NCBI GenBank assembly: GCA_016936235.1
Contig: JAFGPK010000032.1
Coordinates: 1 to 32,837, forward strand
Direction: 5' to 3'
Source: Candidatus Fermentibacteraceae bacterium
Lineage (GTDB): Bacteria; Fermentibacterota; Fermentibacteria; Fermentibacterales; JCC-6
Length of the DNA stretch: 32,837 nucleotides
Shown here: positions 8,576 through 16,144 of the stretch, one piece after another
How the letters are laid out: every line of letters starts with the position of its first letter
Position numbering within the stretch: position 1 is the stretch's first letter
Notes under the pieces: model-generated
Told to the model about the DNA's origin: nothing
Databases searched by the model: none
The model's input: only the letters and a program-made list of their open reading frames with translations
Position numbers and translations under genes: made by a program

Positions 8576-8604
8576 TTTCTACTCCCTCGACAGTCTCAGG
8601 TCAA
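8576..8604 (-). promoter_or_regulatory. candidate hppA promoter
   Basis: On the minus strand TTGACC (8599-8604, 5 of 6 consensus) is followed after exactly 17 bases by TAGAAA (8576-8581, 4 of 6). Transcription would start about 60 bases before the hppA ATG. The -35 lies inside the second of two direct repeats (8593-8629). A small inverted repeat, ATTACTTGTAAT, sits just before the hppA SD and could shape the leader. Confidence 0.5.
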
Positions 8605-8629
8605 GGCGTGAACGTCCGAGGTCAAGGCG
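8593..8629. repeat. two 16-bp direct repeats, 21-bp period, over the hppA -35
   Basis: gtctcaggtcaaggcg (8593-8608) and gtccgaggtcaaggcg (8614-8629) match at 14 of 16 positions, with the last 11 identical. The 21-bp period is two helical turns, so both copies face the same side of the DNA. They lie between the hldE2 stop (8632) and hppA, and the hppA-proximal copy contains the proposed -35. This is the geometry of a tandem operator; the regulator is unknown. Confidence 0.55.
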
Positions 8630-8631
8630 CT

Positions 8632-9114
8632 CTATTCCTTCCGCCCGTTCAGGCTCCTGATGACACCTGTCGAAGAGAATCCTGAAAGAAGAGGAACGAT
8701 CGCAACCCTTCCACCGGCGGCGATCACGGAACTTCCACCGACCACGGCATCTTCGGTGTAATCCCCCCCCTTCACCAGGACATCGGGCCTGATCTCCCTT
8801 ATGAGCAGGAGGGGAGTATCCTCCTGGAAGGGAACCAGGTAATCCACCGACCTGAATTCCGAGAGGACCTTGAGCCTGGATCCCAGATCATTCACCGGCC
8901 TGCCCCTCCCCTTCAGTCTTCTGACCGAATCATCCGAGTTCACACCGACAATCAGACGGTCGCCCATGGACCGTGCGGTTCTGAGAAGATGAACATGGCC
9001 TGCGTGGACCACGTCAAAACAGCCGTTGGTGAAGACAACGGAAAAGCCTTCCGAGCGAAGCCCGCCGCACAGATCGGCCGCTTCAGCCCTGGTCAGGATC
9101 GTTGCTTCTGGAAT
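8632..9114 (-). CDS. hldE2: D-glycero-beta-D-manno-heptose 1-phosphate adenylyltransferase (HldE C-terminal half)
   Basis: Adenylates heptose 1-phosphate to ADP-heptose for LPS inner core. Cytidylyltransferase-fold signatures are seen: TNGCFD and HAGH (residues 29-34 and 37-40 in this model), GVNSDDSVRRLKGRGRPVN, LVKGGDY, and FSSTGVIRSL at the end. The start is unusual. The first canonical codon, GTG 9012, would delete the TNGCFD strand. Upstream the frame is open, without ATG, GTG or TTG, to a stop inside the kinase gene. I set the start at ATT 9114, six bases after GAGAGGTGG, giving 160 residues that begin with the family-like segment ILTRAEAADL. It overlaps the kinase gene by 32 bases in the +1 frame. 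Alternatives are a CTG at 9096 or a frameshifted HldE fusion. Function sure, start not. Confidence 0.88.
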   Translation of the reverse strand: MPEATILTRAEAADLCGGLRSEGFSVVFTNGCFDVVHAGHVHLLRTARSMGDRLIVGVNSDDSVRRLKGRGRPVNDLGSRLKVLSEFRSVDYLVPFQEDTPLLLIREIRPDVLVKGGDYTEDAVVGGSSVIAAGGRVAIVPLLSGFSSTGVIRSLNGRKE

Positions 9115-10096
9115 AGCGCTCCACCTCTCTGATAATGTCCTCGGGCCTGACCGCGTAGACTCCGGGTTCAGCGCAGGTGGCCGCGGCCGCGAATACGGAT
9201 GTCCTTACGCCGTCCTCCATGGAGAGCCCCGCAGCGAGAGAGAGGGCCATGACCGCGATGACAGTGTCGCCGGCGCCCGAGACGTCGAATACATGAACGG
9301 CGGCGGCGGGTCTGTGAAACGGCTCGGCATCCCTGCGGCACAGAATGCTGCCGTCACTCCCGAGCGTTATCAGCACCGCTTCGGCATCCAGCTTCTTCAG
9401 GAGCATGCCGGCAGCCCTGACGGCGTCATCCACGGACAGGATCTCCATGCCCAGGGCCCGTGAGGTCTCCAGACGGTTAGGCTTGAACAGAGTGCAGCCC
9501 CTGAACTCAAAAAAATTGATGAACTTGGGATCGACGGCCACCGGGATGCCGCGTTCCCTGGCCAGGGCGATTACGTCGGATATCAGACCGGGGACCAGGA
9601 CCCCCTTATTGTAATCTTCCAGCACCACAACATCCAGTTCATCCACAATGTCCCTTATCCTTGAGAATATCCTTTCCCGGAGCTCCCCCGAGATGGGCCT
9701 GGTGATCTCCCTGTCCAGGCGTATAAGCTGATGCCCTCCGGACATGACCCTGGTCTTTGAAGTGGTGGGACGATCCGGATCCAGCACCAGGGCACCGGTA
9801 TCGATACTCTCATCCCTGAGGAGCCTGATAAGGAGGGACCCTTCCCTGTCGTCTCCGGCGGTACCCGCCATGACGGGAATGCCTCCAAGCGAAGAAATGT
9901 TCCTGGCCACGTTCGCCGCGCCGCCGGGTACCCAGTTCCCCTCGCTGCTCTCCAGCGAGACGATGGGGACCGGGGCCTCGGGGGATATCCTCTCCACACT
10001 GCCCTCAAGATAGTGGTCGAGGATCAGGTCCCCGACAACGAGCACCCTTTTCCCACACAGTCTATCAAGTATGTTTTCAATGTTGTTCGGTATCAA
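9083..10096 (-). CDS. hldE1: D-glycero-beta-D-manno-heptose-7-phosphate kinase (HldE N-terminal half)
   Basis: PfkB-family kinase making heptose 1,7-bisphosphate in ADP-heptose synthesis. 337 residues. Seen: VVGDLILDHYLEG near residues 20-32, the sugar-binding GGAANVARN at 58-66, LVLEDYNKG-type (VVLEDYNKG) mid-protein, VDPKF, KPNRLE, and the C-terminal DVSGAGDT with the catalytic Asp. The start TTG 10096 lies four bases after a GGAGGG SD and yields a normal N-terminus; the frame extends to 10168, but that would run into the divergent gene. Its 3' end overlaps the nucleotidyltransferase gene, so the two activities fused in E. coli HldE are separate here. GmhA and GmhB are not in the window. 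Confidence 0.95.
   Translation of the reverse strand: MIPNNIENILDRLCGKRVLVVGDLILDHYLEGSVERISPEAPVPIVSLESSEGNWVPGGAANVARNISSLGGIPVMAGTAGDDREGSLLIRLLRDESIDTGALVLDPDRPTTSKTRVMSGGHQLIRLDREITRPISGELRERIFSRIRDIVDELDVVVLEDYNKGVLVPGLISDVIALARERGIPVAVDPKFINFFEFRGCTLFKPNRLETSRALGMEILSVDDAVRAAGMLLKKLDAEAVLITLGSDGSILCRRDAEPFHRPAAAVHVFDVSGAGDTVIAVMALSLAAGLSMEDGVRTSVFAAAATCAEPGVYAVRPEDIIREVERYSRSNDPDQG
9121..9129 (-). promoter_or_regulatory. SD that decides the unusual hldE2 start
   Basis: GAGAGGTGG on the minus strand, inside the last codons of the kinase gene, ends six bases before an in-frame ATT at 9112-9114. It is the only strong SD near the beginning of the conserved nucleotidyltransferase sequence. 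No ATG, GTG or TTG follows it at usable spacing in that frame. Confidence 0.45.
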
Positions 10097-10158
10097 AGAA
10101 CCCTCCGTCCGGGAAACCTGTATATAACCAGTACCGGCAACCATTAAAAGGAGAAGCC
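10097..10158. promoter_or_regulatory. divergent intergenic region, hldE1 / DUF3467
   Basis: 62 bases between two divergent genes. TATATAA at 10121-10127 is symmetric enough to serve as -10 for either strand; neither direction has a good -35 at 16-18 bases. The region also holds the SDs of both genes (GGAGGG for hldE1, AAGGAG for DUF3467). A promoter is expected; the exact one is not decided. Confidence 0.35.
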
Positions 10159-10479
10159 GTGAAGCCAAAGATGATGAAACCGCCGACGCAAATCAACGCC
10201 GATGCCACGGATACGGATGGAGTGTACAGCAACGTGTTCTTCATAGCGGTCTCCAGGGCTGAATTCGTTCTGGATTTCGCGAGGGTGGTCCCGGGAGTCA
10301 ACGGCGCGAAGCTGAAATCCAGGGTAATAGTCTCCCCGCACAGGATGAAGGCCCTGGTCAAGACCCTTCAGACCCAGATCGACTCCTACGAGAGCAAGTT
10401 CGGAACCCTGGAGGGCGATGGGCAGCCCAGCTTCGGCTTCCAGACAAGAGGGACCGGCGAGGAGGAGGCGGAGGACTGA
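10159..10479 (+). CDS. DUF3467 family protein
   Basis: 106-residue protein matching the DUF3467 pattern: a YSNVFFIAVSRAEFVLDFARVVPG core (about 23-46) followed by LKSRVIVSPHRMKALVKTLQTQI and YESKFG. Molecular function of the family is not known to me. It is small, soluble and without a signal peptide, with an acidic C-terminal tail. The start is GTG at 10159, five bases after AAGGAG. It lies 28 bases before the YbbR-like gene, probably cotranscribed, which hints at an envelope link but proves nothing. Confidence 0.88.
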   Translation: MKPKMMKPPTQINADATDTDGVYSNVFFIAVSRAEFVLDFARVVPGVNGAKLKSRVIVSPHRMKALVKTLQTQIDSYESKFGTLEGDGQPSFGFQTRGTGEEEAED

Positions 10480-10507
10480 TGGCGCCTCACCGCTGCGGAG
10501 GCCCTGA

Positions 10508-11182
10508 ATGCTGAGGAGGTCCGCCGGTCCGGTTCAGTGGGCTCTGGCCATCTTCCTCTCGGTGGTCCTCTGGGTGATATCCATCGAAGGGAAATCCTTC
10601 GAGGTCACCATGAAGCTGCCGGTCCCGCAGCCCGCACTCTCCCCGGACTTCATCGTTCTGGAAGGCCTCGAGGGGGATTCCGTCACCGTTGTCTTCCAGG
10701 GCAGCGGAATAGAGGTCCTTCTCGATCAGCTGACCAGCAGGCCCGAGGCGGTCAGGTTGAACATGACCGTGGAAGACCAGACCGCGGACTTCCCCGTAAG
10801 GGTCTCCAGGGAATTGACGGAGGGGGACCTCATCTTCAGGGACAGCCCGTACTCACGGCTCTCGGCATCGACGTTCATACCCGGAAGCGTATCCCTGACG
10901 ATCGACCGCACGGTCACAAGGGATCTGCCGATAGCCATAAGAACCGTGTCGGACCTTCCCGACAGATACTACTGGAGGTCGACCTCGGTGGAGACGGTGG
11001 AGATAAAGGGAGCGGAATCCGTGGTCAGCATGCTGGACAGCCTGTACACCTGTCCGGTGACACCGGACTCAGTCACAGTAAACACCAGCATTGTAAAACC
11101 GGATGGCGTTGTTTATATAAGTCCATCGTCGATCACCGTGGAACTGGTGCCCCCGGTGCGGGTGATATCGCAGCTGCAGTAA
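10508..11182 (+). CDS. YbbR-like (CdaR-like) membrane-anchored protein
   Basis: 224 residues: one N-terminal transmembrane helix (about 9-27, WALAIFLSVVLWVISIEG) followed by repeated beta-strand segments typical of YbbR domains (about 32-110 and 118-220; VRLNMTVEDQ... FPVRV and ITVELVPPVRV are characteristic ends). In Firmicutes CdaR/YbbR controls the c-di-AMP cyclase CdaA and sits beside it; no CdaA-like gene is visible here, so that link cannot be claimed. ATG 10508 has GGAGG six bases upstream. The fold assignment rests on overall pattern rather than catalytic residues. Confidence 0.72.
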   Translation: MLRRSAGPVQWALAIFLSVVLWVISIEGKSFEVTMKLPVPQPALSPDFIVLEGLEGDSVTVVFQGSGIEVLLDQLTSRPEAVRLNMTVEDQTADFPVRVSRELTEGDLIFRDSPYSRLSASTFIPGSVSLTIDRTVTRDLPIAIRTVSDLPDRYYWRSTSVETVEIKGAESVVSMLDSLYTCPVTPDSVTVNTSIVKPDGVVYISPSSITVELVPPVRVISQLQ

Positions 11183-11193
11183 CGCCATATGTA

Positions 11194-11223
11194 TTGACAG
11201 GTACGAAACAAGATGGGTAGATT
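11194..11223 (+). promoter_or_regulatory. candidate promoter for the gene at 11294
   Basis: TTGACA (11194-11199, full consensus), 18-base spacer, TAGATT (11218-11223, 4 of 6). It lies 12 bases after the YbbR gene and about 65 bases before the next start, which has its own GGAGG SD. Confidence 0.55.
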
Positions 11224-11293
11224 CAGTGCGGTGTTCTGTAGAATCGACGGCTGAAGGACAAAAGCTAATTGCACATATGTGGAGGAATAATCT

Positions 11294-12706
11294 ATGAGAT
11301 CAAAGATTCTTGTGAGAATTCTGATAGTACTTCTGGCAGCTTTTCTCATATTCAGGATTCATCAGAGAGTCGAGACCTACAGGGTCCCAAGGGAATTATG
11401 CCGTTCACAGATCAGCATCCTGGCAGAGGCGAACATACAGCACATGTTCGAACAGGAAGGTGTTCCCGCTCCCGACCTTGACAGCCTCCTCACATATGCG
11501 AAAGCCAACGGTTATTTCTCCACCACCATGAGCACCGACAGCATCTTCATCTCCTTCAGTAACGGGAACTCCAGGCAGGTCATGATACCGGACTCATGGA
11601 AGGACCTCTGGAACGAAACAGCCATTGAGACCATAGAGGCCGAGTACTCGGCCCTGCAGGACCAGCACACCGCCGTCATCATTGAAATCGACCAGGTCGA
11701 AAACGAACTCGGATTCTCCCTGGATTCGCTCATTTCCCTCAGGGAGATGTACCTTCTGGAACACCCTCAGCCCGAGGAACAGCCGGATGACGATGAGGCG
11801 ATTACACCCGGGGAGCACTTCGATGATTCCCTCGGGTTAGACGCCCGGGGGCTCCTTGACTCAGAGACTTCCCTGGCGGCATCCGTGGATTCAATCGCCG
11901 CCATACTGCAGAACTTCAACGATGTCATAGCACCCGCCAGAAGGGATTCAGTCTCATCAGCCGTGGTAGGTATCTGCCCCTCCCTGTGGGAAGCAGGGTA
12001 TTTCGATTCCCTGTACTCCTACGATCCCAAGCTGGCCCTTGGTTCCCAGTTCTCAATCTCCTGCCCCAATATCGACCGCCACGGAGGTGTCGTGGGAGGT
12101 TTCGTCGAAAAGGAATTCCCCGACTCGGTCTTCATGGAGCCGGACTGGTCCGAAACGCAGTTCGTCTACAGCTTCCCCGAGTATGCGGAGATCAGAAGGC
12201 TCCAGGCCTCCAGGGCGAACCTCATCCGCGCCGCGGAGGAGGAGGCCGCATACCTGGCCCAGAGATATCCCATGGTCATCATCCCGAAACAGCCCGAGAA
12301 CCTCGAGGTTGACATAGACGAGCTGATCGACCCGCTGGGGGGCGAGTACATCTTCGAGCTGTTGCCGGACACCACCTACGTCTACTATCAGAATCCGGAT
12401 GGAAGAACTCAGAGGACCAGGGGGGATTCGGTGACCGTGGAGACCATGAAGTTCGTGGGCTACACTACGGCTGACCCGGATACATCTCGCGTGGAAGTCT
12501 TCTTCTCACATCCGATGAACTTCCCCAGCAGGTCCGAGGGCGCGGTTCCCGGAAGCAACGACAAGGTCTCGGTCATCATGTACTGGGAACGCTCGGAACT
12601 TGGCACCCTGAAGATCGACGAGAGGGAGGTCGACCTTCTCGATATGCCCTCATGGGAGTTCATCAGTTCCCATTTCGGGGCCGGCGATACAACAGTAACC
12701 GAATAG
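11294..12706 (+). CDS. large membrane-anchored periplasmic protein with CP...CP-HG motif (hypothetical)
   Basis: Not a family I can name. 470 residues: N-terminal membrane anchor (about 5-22), then Cys36-Arg in a helical stretch CRSQISILAEANIQHMFEQEG followed by a PxLxxL-type turn, which looks like the start of pseudopilin-type soluble domains. A predicted coiled or helical region (about 105-215) follows. Then come Cys-Pro at 228-229 and Cys-Pro at 257-258 in SISCPNIDRHGG, another alpha-helical part (285-325), and a beta-rich C-terminal half with many charged residues. The Cys/Pro/His-Gly spacing echoes the lipoprotein at 3231-3569. The protein is acidic overall. The ATG has GGAGG eight bases upstream. 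A structural or envelope-complex role is inference. Confidence 0.7.
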   Translation: MRSKILVRILIVLLAAFLIFRIHQRVETYRVPRELCRSQISILAEANIQHMFEQEGVPAPDLDSLLTYAKANGYFSTTMSTDSIFISFSNGNSRQVMIPDSWKDLWNETAIETIEAEYSALQDQHTAVIIEIDQVENELGFSLDSLISLREMYLLEHPQPEEQPDDDEAITPGEHFDDSLGLDARGLLDSETSLAASVDSIAAILQNFNDVIAPARRDSVSSAVVGICPSLWEAGYFDSLYSYDPKLALGSQFSISCPNIDRHGGVVGGFVEKEFPDSVFMEPDWSETQFVYSFPEYAEIRRLQASRANLIRAAEEEAAYLAQRYPMVIIPKQPENLEVDIDELIDPLGGEYIFELLPDTTYVYYQNPDGRTQRTRGDSVTVETMKFVGYTTADPDTSRVEVFFSHPMNFPSRSEGAVPGSNDKVSVIMYWERSELGTLKIDEREVDLLDMPSWEFISSHFGAGDTTVTE

Positions 12707-12818
12707 CCAACGGGCTGACCCACACTTCTGGAACCCATTCTCACAGGATGGATATAGGTATTGTGGCAACCCGCGGGATTGCGAAAGGGTTTCATTCAAA
12801 GATTCACCGGAGGTGCTC

Positions 12819-13037
12819 ATGTCGGATGCATTCATGGAGATAGACACGATGGGGGAGAGAACGGACAACCAGTACCTTCTCGCTCTGGCGATAGCAAGAA
12901 GGGTTAGAAAACTGAGAGCCGGTGCACCCGCCCTTGTTGACGATATCGAAAATTCCAGAAGAAGACCGTTCCAGGCCGCGATGGAAGAATTCGCAAAGAG
13001 AAAGGTCCTCTACAACCTGGACGAGGAAAAGCAGTAG
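12819..13037 (+). CDS. rpoZ: RNA polymerase omega subunit
   Basis: Omega helps fold and assemble the beta-prime subunit. The 72-residue product shows the omega/Rpb6 core: DNQYLLALAIARRVRKLRAGAPALVD followed by RRPFQAAMEEFAKRKVLY, matching the helix that packs on beta-prime and the C-terminal segment. The start is ATG 12819 (GGAGG five bases upstream); an in-frame GTG at 12813 overlaps the SD. Unlike many genomes it is not beside gmk or spoT; it precedes a parvulin lipoprotein by 35 bases. In the 111 bases before it I see no convincing promoter or terminator. Confidence 0.88.
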   Translation: MSDAFMEIDTMGERTDNQYLLALAIARRVRKLRAGAPALVDDIENSRRRPFQAAMEEFAKRKVLYNLDEEKQ

Positions 13038-13072
13038 ACCCGATCGAAAAGCAAAGGAAAGGAACCTGATCC

Positions 13073-14314
13073 ATGAGGATTTTTATTCTACTTGCGTCAA
13101 TCGTCATCCTCACCGCCGCAGGATGCGGAACACAGGAAAGAGCAGGCGCGAATGAAGCGGACACATCCCGTGTCTTCGCAACCGTTGGAAATGTTGATAT
13201 TACCGAGAGGATGATCAACGAAGAGCTGAACCTCATACCACCCTATCAGAGAAGCTCCTTCGAATCCCCTGAGGGAAAACGGCTCCTTCTCAACCATATC
13301 ATCGAGAGGGAACTCCTCCTCCAGGAAGCGGAGAATCTCGGCCTCGAGAACGATTCCTTCGTCATTGCTCAGGTGGAGCTGGCAATGCAGCAGGTGGACG
13401 CAGCAAGGGACAGGGCACTCATCCAGACCTACTATCAGCAGCAGGTGGTGGACCAGGTTCAGGTTTCTGAAGAGGACATTCAGGCCTATTACGAGGATCA
13501 TCTGGACGATATCTACCACCAGGAGCCCCAGGTCAAAGTATCCCAGGTGCTCGTGAGCAGCCCCGGGGACACTGCCGCGGTCCTTGCGGCCCTGGATTCC
13601 GGTGAACCCTTCGAAACCGTTGTTGAGGAGATGAGCCAGCATGAACCCACCAGGAGCGCCGGCGGGAACCTGGGCTGGGTTACTCTGAATTCACCAATGC
13701 CGTATCTCGGTCAGCAGGAGGAGATAGTGAGGTCCCTTTTCGAAGGCGAGGTTGACGATGTCCTGGGGCCCTTCTCAACCTCCATGGGCTACCATTTCTT
13801 CAAGATAACAGAAAAGAAGGAAGAGGGGAGCCGTCCCCTGGACGAGGTCAGGGAATCCATCGAGAACACTCTCAGACCCACACTGGTCAACTCCTATTTC
13901 GAGGAGACCGTCATACCTTCGCTTCGCGAAAGCTACGGCGTCACGGTGAACGAGGAAGCCTTCCTCCCCGATGAGAGCGTCTCGGCCGACTCCCTCTTCC
14001 AGTCCGCCCAGAACATGATGGAGACGAACCCGCAGACAGCGGTGGAGTATTACAATCTTTTCATCCGACGTTTCCCCGATCACCCCAACGCCCATCAGGC
14101 CCAGTTCCTCATCGGATTCACCCTTTCGGAATACATGAGGGACTACGAAGCGGCTGAAATGGCTTTCCAGCAGCTCATCGACAATTACCCCGAATCCGAT
14201 TTCGTCGACGATGCCCAGTGGATGATAGAGAACATGGGAATTCCACCGGAGAGCCTTTTCATTGATACCGTCGATGAAGTCGAGGGAGCCCGGCAGGATA
14301 CCGGAAGCGAATAA
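13073..14314 (+). CDS. parvulin-type peptidyl-prolyl isomerase lipoprotein with C-terminal TPR-like domain
   Basis: 413 residues. Lipoprotein signal (lipobox Ala-Ala-Gly-Cys18) places it in the periplasm on a membrane. Then a SurA-N-like chaperone domain (about 35-150), a parvulin/PpiC domain (about 155-260; SQVLVS, GGNLGWV, GPFSTSMGYHFFKI), and a C-terminal TPR pair (about 305-390) similar to BamD/CpoB-type repeats (AVEYYNLFIRRFPDHP). The first His of the parvulin dual-His pair (normally HILV) is Gln here (SQVLVS) while the second His (GYHFF) remains, so isomerase activity may be low and chaperoning the main role (inference). Likely helps fold outer-membrane proteins. A strong terminator follows. 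Confidence 0.9.
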   Translation: MRIFILLASIVILTAAGCGTQERAGANEADTSRVFATVGNVDITERMINEELNLIPPYQRSSFESPEGKRLLLNHIIERELLLQEAENLGLENDSFVIAQVELAMQQVDAARDRALIQTYYQQQVVDQVQVSEEDIQAYYEDHLDDIYHQEPQVKVSQVLVSSPGDTAAVLAALDSGEPFETVVEEMSQHEPTRSAGGNLGWVTLNSPMPYLGQQEEIVRSLFEGEVDDVLGPFSTSMGYHFFKITEKKEEGSRPLDEVRESIENTLRPTLVNSYFEETVIPSLRESYGVTVNEEAFLPDESVSADSLFQSAQNMMETNPQTAVEYYNLFIRRFPDHPNAHQAQFLIGFTLSEYMRDYEAAEMAFQQLIDNYPESDFVDDAQWMIENMGIPPESLFIDTVDEVEGARQDTGSE

Positions 14315-14336
14315 GGGAACTGTCCCGCCGAATCTG

Positions 14337-14370
14337 AAAAGGACCCGGGGCGATCCCCCGGGTCCTTTTC
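14337..14370. terminator. perfect-stem, probably bidirectional terminator
   Basis: A 14-bp perfect stem (14337-14350 with 14356-14369: AAAAGGACCCGGGG / CCCCGGGTCCTTTT) with loop CGATC. It has a T-tract on the plus strand and, through the leading A-run, one on the minus strand. It follows the parvulin gene by 22 bases and separates it from the LpoA-like operon. Confidence 0.9.
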
Positions 14371-14425
14371 TACTCCAGGTTCCGCCGGGGGCCTTTCCCC
14401 GGTCGGCTCTGTGGCCCATATTCGC

Positions 14426-14448
14426 CGTGTATACATATACGTATACGC
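14426..14448. other. 23-bp perfectly alternating pyrimidine-purine tract
   Basis: Every step from 14426 to 14448 alternates pyrimidine and purine, with nested palindromes (TATACGTATA, GTATAC). It sits about 20 bases before the start of the LpoA-like gene, in its expected promoter/leader. TATACA (14430-14435) could be a -10, but no -35 is seen at correct spacing. Easily melted or Z-prone DNA, or a palindromic operator, are possibilities. Confidence 0.5.
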
Positions 14449-14467
14449 CCGGCATGGGAGGTGATCT

Positions 14468-16144
14468 TTGAAAAGGTGCACTCTGTTTATCCTGACCATG
14501 ATCTCTTTGCTGCTGCTCGTATTTACCGGTTGCGGACCGGTGAAGGACGAGGATACCCCAGAGGGATTGACGGCCCTTGCGGACAATGCCCTGGATTCAG
14601 GCAACGTTTCAGACGCTTTCAGATACTATTCAATGGCGGTGGAGAAATTCCCCGATGATGCCCGCTACGCTTCATGGCAACTGGGCATCGGAGAGTCGCT
14701 TCTGGCACTTGGCAGGCTGGAAGAGGCTTTCGTTGCATCCATGGAAGCCTTCCGGAACGCCCCCGACGCCCACACGAAGGCTTCGGCCCTCCTCCTGTCC
14801 GCGAACATTGGATTCCAGGGCGGGTCCTATCTCAGTGCAGTGGAGAACCTGGTCCGGATGGACCAGGAGAACCTTGACAGTGAGGAGTCCGATAAGGCTG
14901 TCCAGCTGATCCGTTCGCTCCTGACCAGAATGGATATGGATTACCTGACCGCCGAGCCGGCCGAGGGCTGGACCGAAGTCTTCTTTCTCCTGGAGCTTGA
15001 ACAGAGATACGCGGCGGAGGGCGACGCCGAGAAAGCCGTCATGGTCGGCATGGAGATAGACAGGCTGTTCCCCGATGCCCACCAGCGCTACGGAAGGCCG
15101 GAGATCCAGACAATGGAGGGCGGTTTCATCGCTCTGGTGCTCCCCCTCTCCGGTGAAGGCTCTGCCTACGCGGAAAAGGTGCTTACAGGTGTGGAGCTTG
15201 CTTTCGAAAGATCAGCCGACCTCTACAGGAACTCCCCTGGATTCATGGTCTTCGACTGCTCTGGTGACGGTGCGGGTATAGCCGAGATCATGAATTCACT
15301 TGGACCCAACCCTCTGTGTCTCGGTGTGATAGGCCCCCTGACCAGCAGGAACGCGGAGCTGGCCGCTCCCATTGCCCAGAGCTGGTCCCTGCCCATGATC
15401 ACTCCAACGGCCACCTCCTCGAACCTTGATTCCTACGGAAACTACGTTTACAGGCTCGTGGTCTCCAGGGGCGATGAGGCGGCGGCTGTGGCTGAGTACG
15501 CCGTACGGAGGGCTGGATGCATGAAAATAGCCATCATACACGAATTCACTTCGGAATCGGTCTCCAGCGCCGAGCAGTTCAGTACGGTGGTCATGGAGCT
15601 CGGGGGGGAGATAGTGGGCATGGAGGGCTACGAGACCGGGGCAACGGATTATCGTGATCAGATAAACGCAATAAAGTACAGCTACCCTAACGGTGTATTC
15701 CTTCCTGTCACAGCCTGGGACGCAATACAGCTGGCCCCCCAGCTGAGGTTCTACAGGGTCGAGGCGCAGCTGTTCGGAACTTCCGGATGGGACGATGAGA
15801 TACTCCTCGAGCAGGGTGGTGAGTACGTGGAAGATGCCGTATTCCCCGTCTCCTTCGGTTCAGGTTCAATGAATCCGGCTACGGCCAGGTTCTCGTACTT
15901 CTATCAGCGCAGGTATGACGTCCAGCCCAATATTCTGGCTGCGCAGGGCTATGACACTGCTGAGATAATTCTTTCCGCATGGGAGGGCTCAACACCATCC
16001 AGATCTTCCCTGGAGGCTCATCTGGAAGATACCGATGTCTACTTCGGCGCCACAGGAATGTGCACACTGGGAAACGTATCGATCCCGAGGTCAGCATACC
16101 CTCTTGTCAGGGTCACAGACGGAGAGATAGTCAGCATTGATTGA
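14468..16144 (+). CDS. LpoA-like lipoprotein: TPR region plus periplasmic-binding-protein fold
   Basis: 558 residues. Lipoprotein signal with Cys22 (Phe-Thr-Gly-Cys). Residues about 30-210 are TPR-like helices (ALDSGNVSDAFRYYSMAVEKFPDD and following). From about 218 a type I periplasmic-binding fold starts with IALVLPLSGEGSAYAEKVLTGVELAFE and continues through GVIGPLTSRNAELAAPIAQ, PMITPTATSSNL and the ligand-hinge region to the end. This order matches penicillin-binding-protein activators (LpoA/LppC) and related branched-chain-amino-acid-binding proteins. TTG start at 14468 with an extended SD GGAGGTGATC (14457-14466). It overlaps the ROK gene by 8 bases and leads the operon with lptD, so an envelope role is likely; direct PBP activation is inference. 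Confidence 0.82.
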   Translation: MKRCTLFILTMISLLLLVFTGCGPVKDEDTPEGLTALADNALDSGNVSDAFRYYSMAVEKFPDDARYASWQLGIGESLLALGRLEEAFVASMEAFRNAPDAHTKASALLLSANIGFQGGSYLSAVENLVRMDQENLDSEESDKAVQLIRSLLTRMDMDYLTAEPAEGWTEVFFLLELEQRYAAEGDAEKAVMVGMEIDRLFPDAHQRYGRPEIQTMEGGFIALVLPLSGEGSAYAEKVLTGVELAFERSADLYRNSPGFMVFDCSGDGAGIAEIMNSLGPNPLCLGVIGPLTSRNAELAAPIAQSWSLPMITPTATSSNLDSYGNYVYRLVVSRGDEAAAVAEYAVRRAGCMKIAIIHEFTSESVSSAEQFSTVVMELGGEIVGMEGYETGATDYRDQINAIKYSYPNGVFLPVTAWDAIQLAPQLRFYRVEAQLFGTSGWDDEILLEQGGEYVEDAVFPVSFGSGSMNPATARFSYFYQRRYDVQPNILAAQGYDTAEIILSAWEGSTPSRSSLEAHLEDTDVYFGATGMCTLGNVSIPRSAYPLVRVTDGEIVSID

